A DNA stretch of 64,000 nt, from contig NXFV01000939.1 of assembly GCA_002803225.1 (NCBI GenBank), positions 1-64,000 on the forward strand, in the 5' to 3' direction. Below are positions 33,152-43,891 of this stretch, piece after piece; position 1 is the stretch's first letter; every line of letters begins with the position of its first letter. Made by a program: the position numbers and the translations under genes. The notes under the pieces were generated by a model. The model was not told the origin of the DNA. It did not search any database and saw only the letters and a list, made by a program, of their open reading frames with translations. The stretch is from Gamarada debralockiae. Its lineage: Eukaryota; Ascomycota; Leotiomycetes; Helotiales; Hyphodiscaceae.

Positions 33152-34630
33152 TTTGAAAGGTGTTTTGGGGTTGTTTTAAAAACTGGGAAGTTTGTATATT
33201 GGATTTGTAAAAGAAGTGGGAGACTTTTGAAAGTTCCGTTTATTGAAGATGGCTGAAGAGGCTGAAGAGGCTGTTTTGCTTTGTAGATGACCTGATTGTT
33301 GTTTGGATGATGATTGAATTGAAGGGGAGACAGACCGTATATATATTGATCGAAAGTTATTTTGGGTGGCATAGAAAGAGCTGTCCTACCAGTCACTCAT
33401 CCTCTCTGACCAGTAAAGGTACGTTCGTGGTTGGAAATACATGTCAGACGGCGGAGTACTTTCGCAAGAGGTACTCCCTCCAGGAAGCAATGAACACGTG
33501 CCAGGGGTGGTCTTTAAGCGGACCAAGATACTGATCCTAAGAAGGCTGTGAGGACCATGGGTCACTCGTAGCACGGGAGTATGGAGCATTGATCGAAAGG
33601 GAGAATGCTGGGTTGGTGGTCGAGAATAGGCGCGTATAAGCGTGTCAGACGGCGCAGTCGTTTCGGTTTTACATGTGCGGCGTTCAAGTGGAAGGATCGC
33701 GAAATTCGATATCTGATCGTCTCCACAGTACATGACCTCCCAAGTAGGTCAGACTAGCATTTCAAGGGTAGTTCAAACCTTTAATCCTGCTAATGTGGAG
33801 AGCTTATGTGAGAGAAGCTTTTTCGTTGTTTGGGTCATCTCGACAACCTATGTCATGCCTCAGGCAGTAACTCAATGACCAATGTCAGACCACGTAACTA
33901 TGACGGGCTTCTATTTCGGACCTCTTTCATTAATGGCAGCTTGTTCAATTAAATCGAGAGTGCTCATGTAGTAAACTGAACAAACCTCTATCATCTCTTT
34001 GAAATCGTACTTTTGGTGAGAAGTTTTGGTGATTCCGAAAAGTTAGTGTCACTCTGACATGAAGCGGGGCTGGGTCAGGGGTACGGTACATGGTTCTATT
34101 CTGGAGAACGCACAGCCGCAAAGGGAATCCTCCCGCTGCGGTAACTTCATGCACAATCATCTCTATACAGCTTAAGATTGTAGTGATTCCCATTGTAGAA
34201 TTACCAGCCATCCTCAGTAATTTCCTCAATTGATCGGTCACCACACACAGAGGCATCACTTCCATTCTCGCCAACTCATCTTAATCAATCCTTTACTCCC
34301 ACACAGCATTACGAAAAGCACCTGAGGTACTGGTATCATCACCATACATCCTCAGTAATCTCCTCAACTCCTCCGTCACCTCACACATTGTCACCTCGGC
34401 ATCGCTTCCGTTTTCACTAAGTCCGTCACTAAAACTCCACCTGTCACATTATCGGAAACCTACTGCCAATCGATCATCACACGTCCATCTTCAACACGCC
34501 CATCTACTCATCCGTCACCTCGTACCTCCGTCTCACTCTCCCTGTGTGCCCCTCTCAAGTTTATTTATCGCTCCTAATCGAATTCGCTCCAAGTGCCGAC
34601 ACTCCGCTCCAGCAACAACGCCCATAATCA
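33152..34630. other. Intergenic region with a duplicated segment
   Basis: No gene seen. Two related segments begin CATCCTCAGTAAT at about 34210 and 34348, each continuing TCCTCAA and GGCATC(A/G)CTTCC, consistent with an old duplication about 138 bp apart. GTCAGACGGC occurs twice (about 33446 and 33644). Confidence 0.45.
33337..33347 (-). promoter_or_regulatory. TATATATAT element upstream of the 121-aa gene
   Basis: A TATA-type run about 190 bp upstream of the ATG, followed by an A/C-rich leader typical of strongly transcribed fungal genes. Function is inferred. Confidence 0.35.
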
Positions 34631-35302
34631 TCACCCATCCATCCTCAACACCGCTCTCAATCCCGCGGGTACCTCATAAACCCGTTCCACAGGCATCGCT
34701 CCCACCTTTACCAGCTCTTCCAACTCCACCCCTTTCTCCACACACTCCTTCAACAACATCGCCTTTTCAGTCACATCCTCAATACTCTCAATCCACTCCT
34801 CCGCCCACTTCCTACTCAGTTTCTCCCCAATCCCAATCTGAATACTCCTGTGCGGAAGCGCACCCAACTTTGGACTGCGCTCCGGATCCCATTGAACCCT
34901 TACCGGCTTCCCCTTTTCTTCTGAGGCTAGGGCTCCGCCGTGTCCATGTGTTACACTTGCTTGTGAAAGAAGCTGCTGGAAATTCGCGTGCGTCATTTTC
35001 AACGCTAGGATTCTGGCTTGCCGGGAATCTTTCGTTGCGTAGGCGGATCTATACCTTTGTGACGGTTAGTGGGGACGGGAAAGAGGGAGGGGAGAGGAGA
35101 TATACATCATCCAGCACCAACTAGGTTTAATCCACGTCATTCTCGTGAAGGAGAAATCAGGTGACGCATACAGTTTCTGTTCCCGAACCGCGGCTTTCGC
35201 GATGGAGGCTGAGTATGCTTGGTAGACGGTGATGGTTTCATCATCGTATTGGGCGCGAATCTGCCTGTAGGGCATTTCTGAGATTGATGAGGGATTCGAC
35301 AT
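34631..35302 (-). CDS. DUF4291 domain protein
   Basis: Exons 35106-35302 and 34631-35054 with a 51 bp phase-2 intron (GTATAT) give 206 aa. Family blocks are YRQIRAQYDDETITVYQAYS, FTRMTWIKPSWCWMM, RSAYATKDSRQARILALKMT, VRVQWDPERSPKL, HRSIQIGIGEKL and EWIESIEDVTEKA, which cover the whole DUF4291 domain. The family is common in bacteria and scattered in fungi; its biochemical role is unknown. No targeting signal. The short intron argues for long residence in a eukaryotic genome whatever its origin. Confidence 0.9.
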
Positions 35303-35646
35303 CGTTGGAGTTTGTGTTGATATTTTTGCTGGAGGGAAGTGGAAATACGGTTAGGAGATAGAGATATATGGGATTTGAGAAGAGGTCAGATTTATTGAAG
35401 ATCTGAAGGCCGAAAGGGAGTCATTGACCGAGGGCTGAACTGAACTGCAAGCCACAGCCTCGCTGAGTCATGCGGTATGAACGCCCTCTAATTCGCCCAT
35501 TTCCACTCGTCAGACGGAACATATCGACCCCGACTTCGACACTGTGAGCATGACCAACAAATACGCCCTTATGTTCATGTACTCGTCATTCAATGCTCCC
35601 GTTGCTTGCGCCTTGTACTCCAAATAGGGTATCGAATCGCTCTCAA
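35303..35646. promoter_or_regulatory. DUF4291 promoter / F-box gene 3' flank
   Basis: 344 bp without coding signal. Confidence 0.5.
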
Positions 35647-38398
35647 TCAAACAGTAACAACATTCTTAACAACCTTAACCTCTCCAACCCAATGTCCCAA
35701 TAGAGCACTGTCAATCTCAGATCTCCCAAACCTCACCATTGCCTCATATTTCGCTCTCTTCTCTCTTCGAAACCCTGATAACTCCGAAACCACATCCATC
35801 GAATGCCCAGTCTCTGTCGGGCTGCATAAAAATCTATTGACAATCATCCCATCATCCACTCTCCTTGGAGCATCGATTCTTCCTTCACTAACAAGTAATC
35901 CTCCATCATCTTCTCCGAAGAATGAGAAGTCGGTTTCACTGGCTTCCATGAACGACTCGCCATCCGCGTCCTCCGTTGATGATTTCGTGAAGCTATTTCT
36001 TTTCGACTTTGGTGATTGCGGAGGAGCAACTGGATCAGGAGCAGATGTCATCTCCAGAACGAGTCGTTGAAGTTTGAAGATCCCGGATCCAGTCAGCCGT
36101 TGCTGACTTGGATCTTGATCCATCTGCTTCTCTAACTCCTCCAGTCTTGCTATTTCCTCCTCTTCTGCACACTCTTGCATAAATAATGTGAGTGACTCGA
36201 TGACATTCCGTCTTCGAGTCGTCGAAGGTACATCCGTCAAGGTCAGCACCTTCAAATGCGGTAGCAGAGATGGTTTGAATCTCCCAGGATGCCGTTCGCG
36301 AGCTTCTGTCCGATGTCGACGTAGTTTGATTTCCTCGATCAGCTCTTTAAGATTATGTTTTGGCTTCTCCTGCGCTGCTTCACGCCAGCGACGATCCTCA
36401 CCCGCTGAATACTTATAACGAAATGTCTCAGGGCCATGCGGTACTGAAGTAGGTCCGCGTGGTATCGATATCGGATGGGTGTGATGAAGTGGATGTTGGT
36501 GATTTGCGGGATGAACGGGATGGACATGATGAACTTGATGGATTTGGGAAGGTAGTGTAGAGGTTGCTGAGATGGAGATCTCGGGAGGCACGTTCTTCCA
36601 AGGGGTGCTGCTTGGTTCGATGGGGCTGACGACTTCATCGATGGAGATCTTGGGAGACACTTTCTCCCACGGGTTGCTGCTTGGTTCAATGGGGCTGACG
36701 ACTTCATTGATGAAATTGGTAACTCCGTTTGTTCCGTTATTCTGGCTTGGAACAGATATCGACGGTGCCAAGTTCGCTCCAACATCGTCGGGGCTTTCGA
36801 AAGTTGCATGATACTCCTCTTCTGCGGGCTTCTCCGACGCGGGATCCGATGGATTTGCGGTAACATTTGCAGTCTTCACAGCGTCTGCCGATTCTTCAGG
36901 AGCGGTGGCTTTTGGAGGCTCCGTAGTCTCTTTGATCTCAGCAGGCTCTGGTGTGACGGCTTTGCTTGTATCATCCAGCTCAAACGCCATGCCATGGTTG
37001 ACCACCTCTCTGGAATCGAGTTCATATCTTAGATCTTCACTGTGAAGCTCGAAGCATTGTTCTGCAACCGGAAGATCCTCTCCAGAAAATGGGAAGCTTG
37101 TAACAACCGAGTGATGAATGCGCAACGATCTAATGTTGCGGAACGCCTCAGTAAATAAAGCTGGGCTGAGTCGATCGATTTCTTTAACAGAGAACCGCCG
37201 TCGGTCTGATCCTGGGGATCCTGGGGAAAGCATTTGATCGGGCCGTTGACTGCAATTCAGCGATCCACAGTCGAGATACTCGATGCTTGGATATCTCAGA
37301 ACTCGACTCAGTTCATCCATCGTGAGAAAGTTGCCTGCCAAGTAGAGGTCGGCAAAAGTGGAAGGAAGGTCGTCTTCAATCAATAAATGCCCTTCGGGTC
37401 TACTAATCAACCGCGAAGAAACCAGTTTCTGGAGGGTAGGTCTCCTCGTACTTGTCCCAGCTCGGGGCCAAGGAGCTATTGACAAGTCCTTGAAATTCAA
37501 ACTTGCTGCGGGAAGACGCTCCATAAGGTTGCAAATACCCCTCTCCGTAAGATAATTGTCGCTGACATCGAGACTTCGAAGCCGACTTGAGAACGTAAGC
37601 AGGTCAATATCGTAGTCCCTCAACCCACAATTTTTCATCTTTAAAACATGAAGCTGAGACAGAGTACCGATCTGCCGTAAAACATGCGGACTTCTCGAGC
37701 CTTGGGTGGACGACAGATCTAGGTAAATCAAATCGGGAAAGTGGAAGAGTGCTTTCGCTAGACTCGCTGCTGTAGTATTTTCACAATTCGACGCGATGAG
37801 AAGTCGTAATGTATACTTGGTGTCGTTTTGAATTGGAGCTCCGGTTGCTTGATGAATCCTTTCCAGTGCTTGGTGGTCGAAGAATGAGAGATTATCGACG
37901 ATCAAGGACTGAAGAGAAGGGAGACGGTCCAAGATATCTCGAAGCCATCCTGGCTGGGGCCCACCGTAGAACTCAGGTTGAGCTGGAGGTATATGAAGAG
38001 TGTGTGCTAAGCGTCGTACATCAATTCGAGCTCTCGCGAGCAGTCGTTTGAATCTGGTCAGAGATACTACGTCATGTGAGCGATGCCAAATTCGGTTGCG
38101 ATACGCCACAATCAGACGACCACTTTTTAGGCTACAGCCAAAGAGCTCCGGATTCTAGAAAGAGGCTCATGGGAAATGATGTTGAAGAAGCTGCGAAAGA
38201 CTTACGGTAAATGTTGTCGCTATCAGTCCCAAACCGGCTGCCGGGATTTCCCCAGAGGAGCGGAGAAAAGATCTGATGCCATTGTCGACATACCAGGCAA
38301 GCAGAATAGAGGTCGAAATCCTGCACATAAGGCGCTACAATCGACCACAACCGTCTGTAAACGGCCGCTTCATAAGGGGGTGGTGGCACGGTGGCCAT
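35647..38398 (-). CDS. F-box and leucine-rich-repeat protein
   Basis: Exons 38206-38398 and 35647-38066 (139 bp phase-1 intron, donor GTAAGT, acceptor GACGTAG) give 870 aa starting MATVPPPPYEAAVYRR. Residues 10-60 are F-box-like (YSACLVCRQWHQIFSPLLWG); the splice then gives NIYLSLTRFKRLLARARIDV. LRR-type units follow at about 100-330 (LIYLDLSSTQG, LHVLKMKNCGLRDYDIDLL, LRSLDVSDNYLTERG, TFADLYLAGNFLTMDEL). A long acidic, disordered middle contains a duplicated 24-residue unit and a His/Pro-rich tract, and the C-terminal third is conserved-looking. The likely role is substrate adaptor of an SCF ubiquitin ligase; the target is unknown. An alternative upstream ATG at about 38431 exists. Confidence 0.85.
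36569..36712 (-). repeat. In-frame 72 bp tandem duplication in F-box gene
   Basis: Two adjacent copies of a 72 bp unit encode NEVVSPIEPSSNPWEKVSPK and DEVVSPIEPSSTPWKNVPPE. They differ at few positions, so the duplication is fairly young. Confidence 0.85.
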
Positions 38399-38770
38399 GA
38401 GATTCCTGCTCGGGTTGCCGCGATCTCTCATCGTACACCGTCCCCGTGCTTGGTTGGGAATTATACATGAAGACTCTCTCCTGAATGTTGAAAGGCCTAG
38501 ATGCGCAAATGAATTCAAGCTGGAGAGTTTGCGAGGAAAGCAGGCGCCAAAGTCAACGGCAGACGTCCATCAATATGACGTGGTGATGGTGGTTCGGTTC
38601 GTCGGACGAACAAGACGCTTAAACTTGTCAGCGTGGAGGCATTTAGGTCAGTAGGATGGCAAATCCTTGTCACTGTGGTGCAGCCTTGCAGCCAACGCGG
38701 GGGAGAGTCCAACTAGCAAGCCTTGCTGCGCCTCAAGCCACAGGTGGTGGCGAGAACATCAAATGCCTCA
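38399..38770. promoter_or_regulatory. F-box gene upstream region
   Basis: No gene. Presumed promoter of the F-box/LRR gene. Confidence 0.4.
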
Positions 38771-38771
38771 A

Positions 38772-39062
38772 GTATCTTGGTACTTCCCGCGCCAAACCTC
38801 TCAGTCTATTAGTTTGAGCTTCCTATTACGGTGTAGTCAAAATATATTGGTACTGCACATCAATCTGTCAGTTTAGGCTTCCGTTTGGAAGGCCAGCCAA
38901 AATATCTTTGGCACTGCATGCCAATCTGTCACAGGTCAGCAAAATTATCTTGGTACTCGACGCTAATCTGTCCGTTTGGGCTCCCCATCACAAGTTAGTA
39001 ATATTAACTTTGTACTGTATATTAATCTATTAAGTTGGGCTTCCTATTACAAGTCAGTAAAT
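38772..39062. repeat. Degenerate tandem repeat, five units of about 55-65 bp
   Basis: Units share TTGGTACT (starting near 38778, 38848, 38908 as TTTGGCACT, 38959 and about 39008 as TTTGTACT), then (C)AATCTGTCAGTTTGGGCTTCC-like text and a (CAAG)TCAGTAAAAT tail before the next unit. Copies are 70-85% alike by eye. No coding frame runs through it. It lies between the 5' side of the F-box gene and the 3' end of the coiled-coil gene. Confidence 0.8.
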
Positions 39063-39324
39063 GCGGTGCGGAAAGGTTCAATTGTTCAAATTGTTTGGCC
39101 GACTAGCAAGTCACACGATTTTCAAGACCACCAGGCTGTTAAGGTTGACGGTATTCCCTATTCGGGCCTTTATTAAATCAGTAAATGCCTCCCAAACTCA
39201 GCCTAATTCATATCAAATATCCATCCCAAACTCCGGCAGCAGATGCTCAAAAATCCCTCCTATTCAATTTATATTGTGTGGGTGTAGGTTTTCGTGTTCG
39301 TCCGCCTCTTTCTCTGTCTCAGTC

Positions 39325-41430
39325 TCAGTCTCCTTGCTCTCTAGGATCTCTCAGCCATAGATCCGGAACACTGCACCACTCCCAACCATCCATCTTCATC
39401 GCGACGTCCGTGACAGGAGACTCCAGGTCGTCGCAGTCAAGTGACGAGTGGAGCGTCAAGCTTGGGATAGGAACGCGGAAGACAGCAGGCACGGCTTCGA
39501 TTCTTGGTGTGCCGAATCGGTAGATTGCTTCTGCAGGTCGAGGGCATCCTTCACTTTCACTCTCATCCTCACCGGAGGAGTCGAGTTCTGGCAGGATGGT
39601 AGACAGTGCTGGGGTCGCTTGTTCGTTAAGGTCTTCATCTTCGCGGGCTTTGGAGTGGGAGAAGTGCGATGAGGGGGAGGCGGCGAGTTCTGCGAAGAGC
39701 GTGAGCAGTTTTGGGGAGGTGGGGAGTTCATAGAGGTCTTCGGCCTCACTCTTATCCGTCTCAGAGTCCGAATCTGAATTCTCGGAGAAGTGTGATGACG
39801 GTTCAACATACTCGTCGACTGAATGAAGGAGCTGTTGGTATCGAAGTCGGCTGGTTGTGAATGTTGGTTTTTCGCTGGATGAGTCGGCCATCTCTGGGAT
39901 GGCACCAAGGACTTCATGTGAGGTCGTGCTCGAAAGTTCGTGGACGGGTCGAGGAGATTCGGGGTGCGCGTGCTGTCTGACTTGAGTCTCGATTCTGAGT
40001 GCCGGGTTCGACCGAAGCAGGACATGATCTAAGTTGCTTGCAGAGACTTCATTGATGACTCGATATCCTTCTTCGGTGCGAGGCTTTGTTCGGGCTTTCG
40101 GTAGCGGATTCAGAGAACGCAGGCCCTGATACGAAGCTGATGCAGAGAGTTCATGGGTTACGTTGACGGTTGTAGAACCTTCTCTTCCAGCATCTCGCGG
40201 TCTTACGATCACACAGGGGAGTTCCGCAGAAGCTTCAAGACGGCGCGGTATATCAGGACCCACGGGACTTATTTCATCATTGTCTCCTTCCGCATTAAAA
40301 GCCCCGCCTCTCTCACCGCCCTCTGCTCGTTCCTGTAGTTGTTTCTGCAGTCGTTCGCTCTCCGCCTTCTCACATTCATACAGCCATTTATAGTGATCAC
40401 TATACTTCTCCTTCTGGCTAGCCTCCGCACGTTGAAAGGCGAGTTGCTCTTCAAGAGCAGCAAGTCTTCGGCGCTCTGCCTCGAGGGTGGTTTTGGTAGG
40501 GACAAGCTCTCGTTGAAGTCTGTGTGCGAGCTTGTGTTCTTGCTCATAGCTTGTTTTATACGCTAGATCGACCGAGAGGGTTGCTGTTGTGGGGATTGTG
40601 CTGGACGAAGTGTTTGCGTGGGGTCGTCGTGGCGGAATCTGGTGAACACCGGCCATTTGGTGATGGTGGACTCGAGTCATTCTGGCTTGTTGTGATCGGC
40701 TTGCTTCCATGGTCGAGGGTGCGCGGGATACGGGAGGAGTTAGACGTGTCAACGTGATCAAGGGTGCGGCCTGTATTGGAGGGAACGCGAGTACTTCCTT
40801 GTGTCTCCGACCGGATGTGTTCCTTTGGGGCACAGCAAAAGGCGATTTGCCAAGAGGCTCACCGACGATTCCCCCTTTGACGCTCTTGAAGCGCGTGACG
40901 GTGGCAGGTTCAGAGATGGCTGTGCCTCTCGACGCGTTGCGAGATTCTCCTAGTAGTTGTCCTGGCACGCGAGATGAAGGCGCCAGCTTCGTGAACTGCG
41001 ATGGGGGAGGCTTGGTCAAGAGGTTGATCTTCCTCTTCGAGATTTCCTCTTGTTGTTGGGGGAAAGGTTCGGCTCGATAGTTGTGGGCTTGGGCGCCGTA
41101 CGTGTTGACGATGGTACTGCTGATGATGGATGCGAATCTGTGTGGTTGATGAGCTGCGTTTCTAGACCTTCGTCCCCCCGCGGATGTTATGACGGCGTCT
41201 TGCTTGCTCGAAAGAGGGAGAGCTGGCAGGGGTTTGAGGTATGGATAGCGTTGATTCATGGGGATGGCGGCAGGGACCCCCGCGATGGGTGCTGTCAACT
41301 GCGACAGCGTTTGTCCCTTCACACCGGACGACTTGAGGGAGTTGGACGCCTGCACTCGTCGGAGACCTCTTGGACGCATCGCTGGAGCGATATTCGACGC
41401 CTCGAGTCTGTCTTTGCGTATTCTCTGCAT
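39325..41430 (-). CDS. Large disordered protein with central coiled coil
   Basis: One exon, 701 aa, no recognised enzyme domain. The first 270 residues are basic and Pro/Ser-rich. Residues about 290-375 form a strong coiled coil (YEQEHKLAHRLQRELVPTK, LEAERRRLAALEEQLAFQRA, KAESERLQKQLQERAE). The second half is acidic with Ser clusters (SENSDSDSETDKSEAEDLYE) and ends WEWCSVPDLWLRDP, a compact aromatic tail that may be a binding motif. Three related short segments occur around 430-515: THELSASASYQGL, INEVSASNLDHVL and VHELSSTTSHEVL. This suggests a cytoskeletal or scaffold-type protein, but the function is unknown. The start is the first ATG in frame. Confidence 0.75.
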   Translation of the reverse strand: MQRIRKDRLEASNIAPAMRPRGLRRVQASNSLKSSGVKGQTLSQLTAPIAGVPAAIPMNQRYPYLKPLPALPLSSKQDAVITSAGGRRSRNAAHQPHRFASIISSTIVNTYGAQAHNYRAEPFPQQQEEISKRKINLLTKPPPSQFTKLAPSSRVPGQLLGESRNASRGTAISEPATVTRFKSVKGGIVGEPLGKSPFAVPQRNTSGRRHKEVLAFPPIQAAPLITLTRLTPPVSRAPSTMEASRSQQARMTRVHHHQMAGVHQIPPRRPHANTSSSTIPTTATLSVDLAYKTSYEQEHKLAHRLQRELVPTKTTLEAERRRLAALEEQLAFQRAEASQKEKYSDHYKWLYECEKAESERLQKQLQERAEGGERGGAFNAEGDNDEISPVGPDIPRRLEASAELPCVIVRPRDAGREGSTTVNVTHELSASASYQGLRSLNPLPKARTKPRTEEGYRVINEVSASNLDHVLLRSNPALRIETQVRQHAHPESPRPVHELSSTTSHEVLGAIPEMADSSSEKPTFTTSRLRYQQLLHSVDEYVEPSSHFSENSDSDSETDKSEAEDLYELPTSPKLLTLFAELAASPSSHFSHSKAREDEDLNEQATPALSTILPELDSSGEDESESEGCPRPAEAIYRFGTPRIEAVPAVFRVPIPSLTLHSSLDCDDLESPVTDVAMKMDGWEWCSVPDLWLRDPREQGD

Positions 41431-42003
41431 GGCTGGTGTTGTGATGGTTATTGATGAAGATATTCAGGAGAAATATCAGTGGCACTGATCTCGATGAGAG
41501 GGGCCAAGGGTAGTTACAAAGACAAGCAGAAGGGGCGGTAAGTTGGTATCTTATACAAGCATTGGCGAAGGAACAAGCAGAGCATCAGGAGTTGACTACA
41601 TTCGAATCCAAAGAAGATTGTTCAGAGGCCTTCTTTGATAGTTGTCGAGGACAAGGAGAAATTGAACTTTGATGAGGAACAATGCAATTGTTGTATTTCG
41701 CTTAACAAAAGGGAGAACAAAGAAATATCAAAGCTAATCGTGCGAATTACGCTATCAGATTCACAACTCCTTCAGCTCCAATATCTCAGCACTGGACAGG
41801 TAAACTCTTCAAAGTTAGTGTAGTATAGCAAGTTGTGTAGCAATATCAGTCAACAAGTGACTGAAGATCAGTAGTATGCATCTCCATTGGAAGAAAACAT
41901 ATTGCTAGGTGGGGAAGGTCCGAATATCTGGTTACGATTTGCTGGGAAGCCTGAGCCTGGTCGTTGTCCCACTGTCATGAATTAGCCAAGGCATCTACAA
42001 ATG
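41431..42003. other. Intergenic
   Basis: Upstream region of the coiled-coil gene and 3' flank of HEI10. No gene seen. Confidence 0.5.
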
Positions 42004-43347
42004 TTAGATTCGAATCAAACCTCTCGACTTTATCACAGGTCTTTCAACTCCGCTCGCCACTGTTCCCGCTGGGTTGCTGACTTTGAGGCCGGCACTCATC
42101 CCATAACCAGCAAAACCAAGTCCACCAGCAGAGTTTGCATTGAGATTAGAAAGTGGTTGCCGGCCTGTGGGAGAAATTCTCCGATGAAGTATTGGAGTAC
42201 CAGAGATTCCATTGGATTGGAGATTTGCGAGTCCCATTCGTGGAGGTGGTGCGTCGCCAGAACCGGGGCACTGTCGATGAGTGGAAGGAGTCTGAATCAG
42301 CTGGTTGTCTTTACTTCAGATCAGTCAAAGCAGAATGAGATTCCTCATTTCGTTGGACTTACGCGGAATGCTTCCTTGACCTCGTTGGCTACTGAATCCC
42401 GACCATGTCCCATCTGCATTTCCGCCTCTGTTGATCAGGGGAGGACCCGTGTGCATTCCCGTGTTGAGACCTGTACCAGATTTTTGAATGCCGCCATTCT
42501 GTACACCTTGGAATATCGGATGCGAGATTAGTCGTTGATCTTGGGCTCCGACTCTATCGACAAAACGGTTGGCGGTGCTCGATGCTTGAATAGTGTCGTC
42601 AACTGCATCATGAGCGGCATTCTGCACCTGGCCAAGCAGCGATCGACGCTTCAACTTGTCATAGAGTTCTTGAGTTTGCAGTAGCTTACGGCTTTTTGCA
42701 CGGAGGACTTGGGCAAGTTCCTCGTTCTTGTGTCGCAGATTATCTTGATCGACCTGCATGCCTGCACCGAAGATCAGCACGCAAGCTTCCAAATCCCAGA
42801 GCTATCTCACCTAACAGTTTGTTGCGGAGATGTGAAAGCTGGCCATTTGCGTCGTTGACAACCTTGTCCATATGCAAGTTCAACGTCGAGTACTTGTCGG
42901 TCAAGTTTTTGGCCAGATATTCTTGGTAGACTCTGCGAGAAGGTCAGGGAAACACTGATCGGATCAGAGCTTCTCAACTAACATTTCTTGCATAGTCTGA
43001 TATGCCCAAAAGTTCAAGGCCCTTCCCGCGCATTCCATTATCACATTGGGGTTCAAGCCACTCAGTACGCTCGTCTTGTAGTCCTCGGTCGGGTTGAGGT
43101 TCGCGACAACGACGTCGTCGGGGTTCGTGAGCTGCACATCGCAGGCAGGGCATATTGGTCGCTGGCCATCACGTTGGCCGGAGAGTTGGCAGCGGTTGGA
43201 GCAGTCAATGCAGAATATATGGCTGCGAAAGTCAGCAGGGTGACAGGGGATATAGGAAGCATCAGCATACCAGCAAGTTGTAACCACAGCATGATCATTG
43301 ACCTCTTTCCTACACTTCAACACGTTGCAACGTAATGTTTGGTCCAT
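42004..43347 (-). CDS. HEI10: HEI10/CCNB1IP1-type meiotic RING E3 ligase
   Basis: Five exons (43271-43347, 42983-43222, 42811-42932, 42363-42761, 42004-42308) with introns of 48-54 bp give 380 aa, in phase throughout. The RING starts LRCNVLKCRKEV and, after the first intron, continues CHIFCIDC and CPACDVQL. The HEI10 family block follows: NPDDVVVANLNPTEDYKTSV and IMECAGRALNFWAYQTMQE. A coiled coil comes next (EYLAKNLTDKYSTL, VNDANGQLSHLRNKLL, NEELAQVLRAKSRK), then the basic LYDKLKRRSLLGQVQNAA segment and a Ser/Gly/Pro-rich tail with STHRQ. HEI10 marks crossover sites on the synaptonemal complex and acts in SUMO/ubiquitin control of recombination. An intact gene implies sexual competence, or recent loss at most. 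Confidence 0.92.
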
Positions 43348-43891
43348 GGTGGTGGCGACGATGCGCCGCAGGAAGAACTGGTGTGCGGTTTGAAGAGCGA
43401 TGAGAGAGTGATGAAGCTCGAAGTTTCGAAAGAAGGTCGTCAGGCCCGGCCCCACTTTTTTCCAATTGCGCTAGTCCCCTCCCAATTGCAATCCTTCTAT
43501 CGACTCTACTTCTACAGATATAACTCAGGTACGCTCTGTGGACCACGGTGCTTGTCTAAAAACCGCTTATTGATGTAGTGAGGAGCTTGAAGAGTACTGG
43601 TCATCCTACTTGAGATTGACTTCCCCCCACCGTCAGGGACGAATGCACAAAGACGCAATGAAACCAATGAACAACAATACAATTGTTGAATACCATTTTG
43701 GATTTTTCATACCGGTAGCCTGTAACCAGGCTTGCCTTGGCGACAAGACTATTGAGGAAATGCTTTAGTCGAGGTTGGTACAGCGTCAACTGCAGGTGTT
43801 GCTGTGGTGTTATCTGCAGTAACCTAATTGCCAATTCCCGAATTCTCATGCCTTCCATTCCAATAAACCATTTCAGTGACCAGACCCACGT
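43348..43891. other. Intergenic: HEI10 promoter and LYC1 3' flank
   Basis: No supportable gene; small minus-strand frames at 43601-43858 lack motifs. Confidence 0.5.

Noticed and set aside
14806..33500. CACGTG as a general regulatory signature
   Set aside because: The hexamer also occurs near 3118, 25925, 26122, 28760, 30233 and 33496 without pattern; only the intronic pair and the rvt-upstream trio were kept, at low confidence.
42001..42531. 176-codon plus-strand frame, and a GATTCGAATC palindrome resembling a tRNA T-loop at 42007
   Set aside because: Antisense to HEI10 exons 4-5; no cloverleaf can be drawn around the palindrome. No tRNA or rRNA genes were found in the window.
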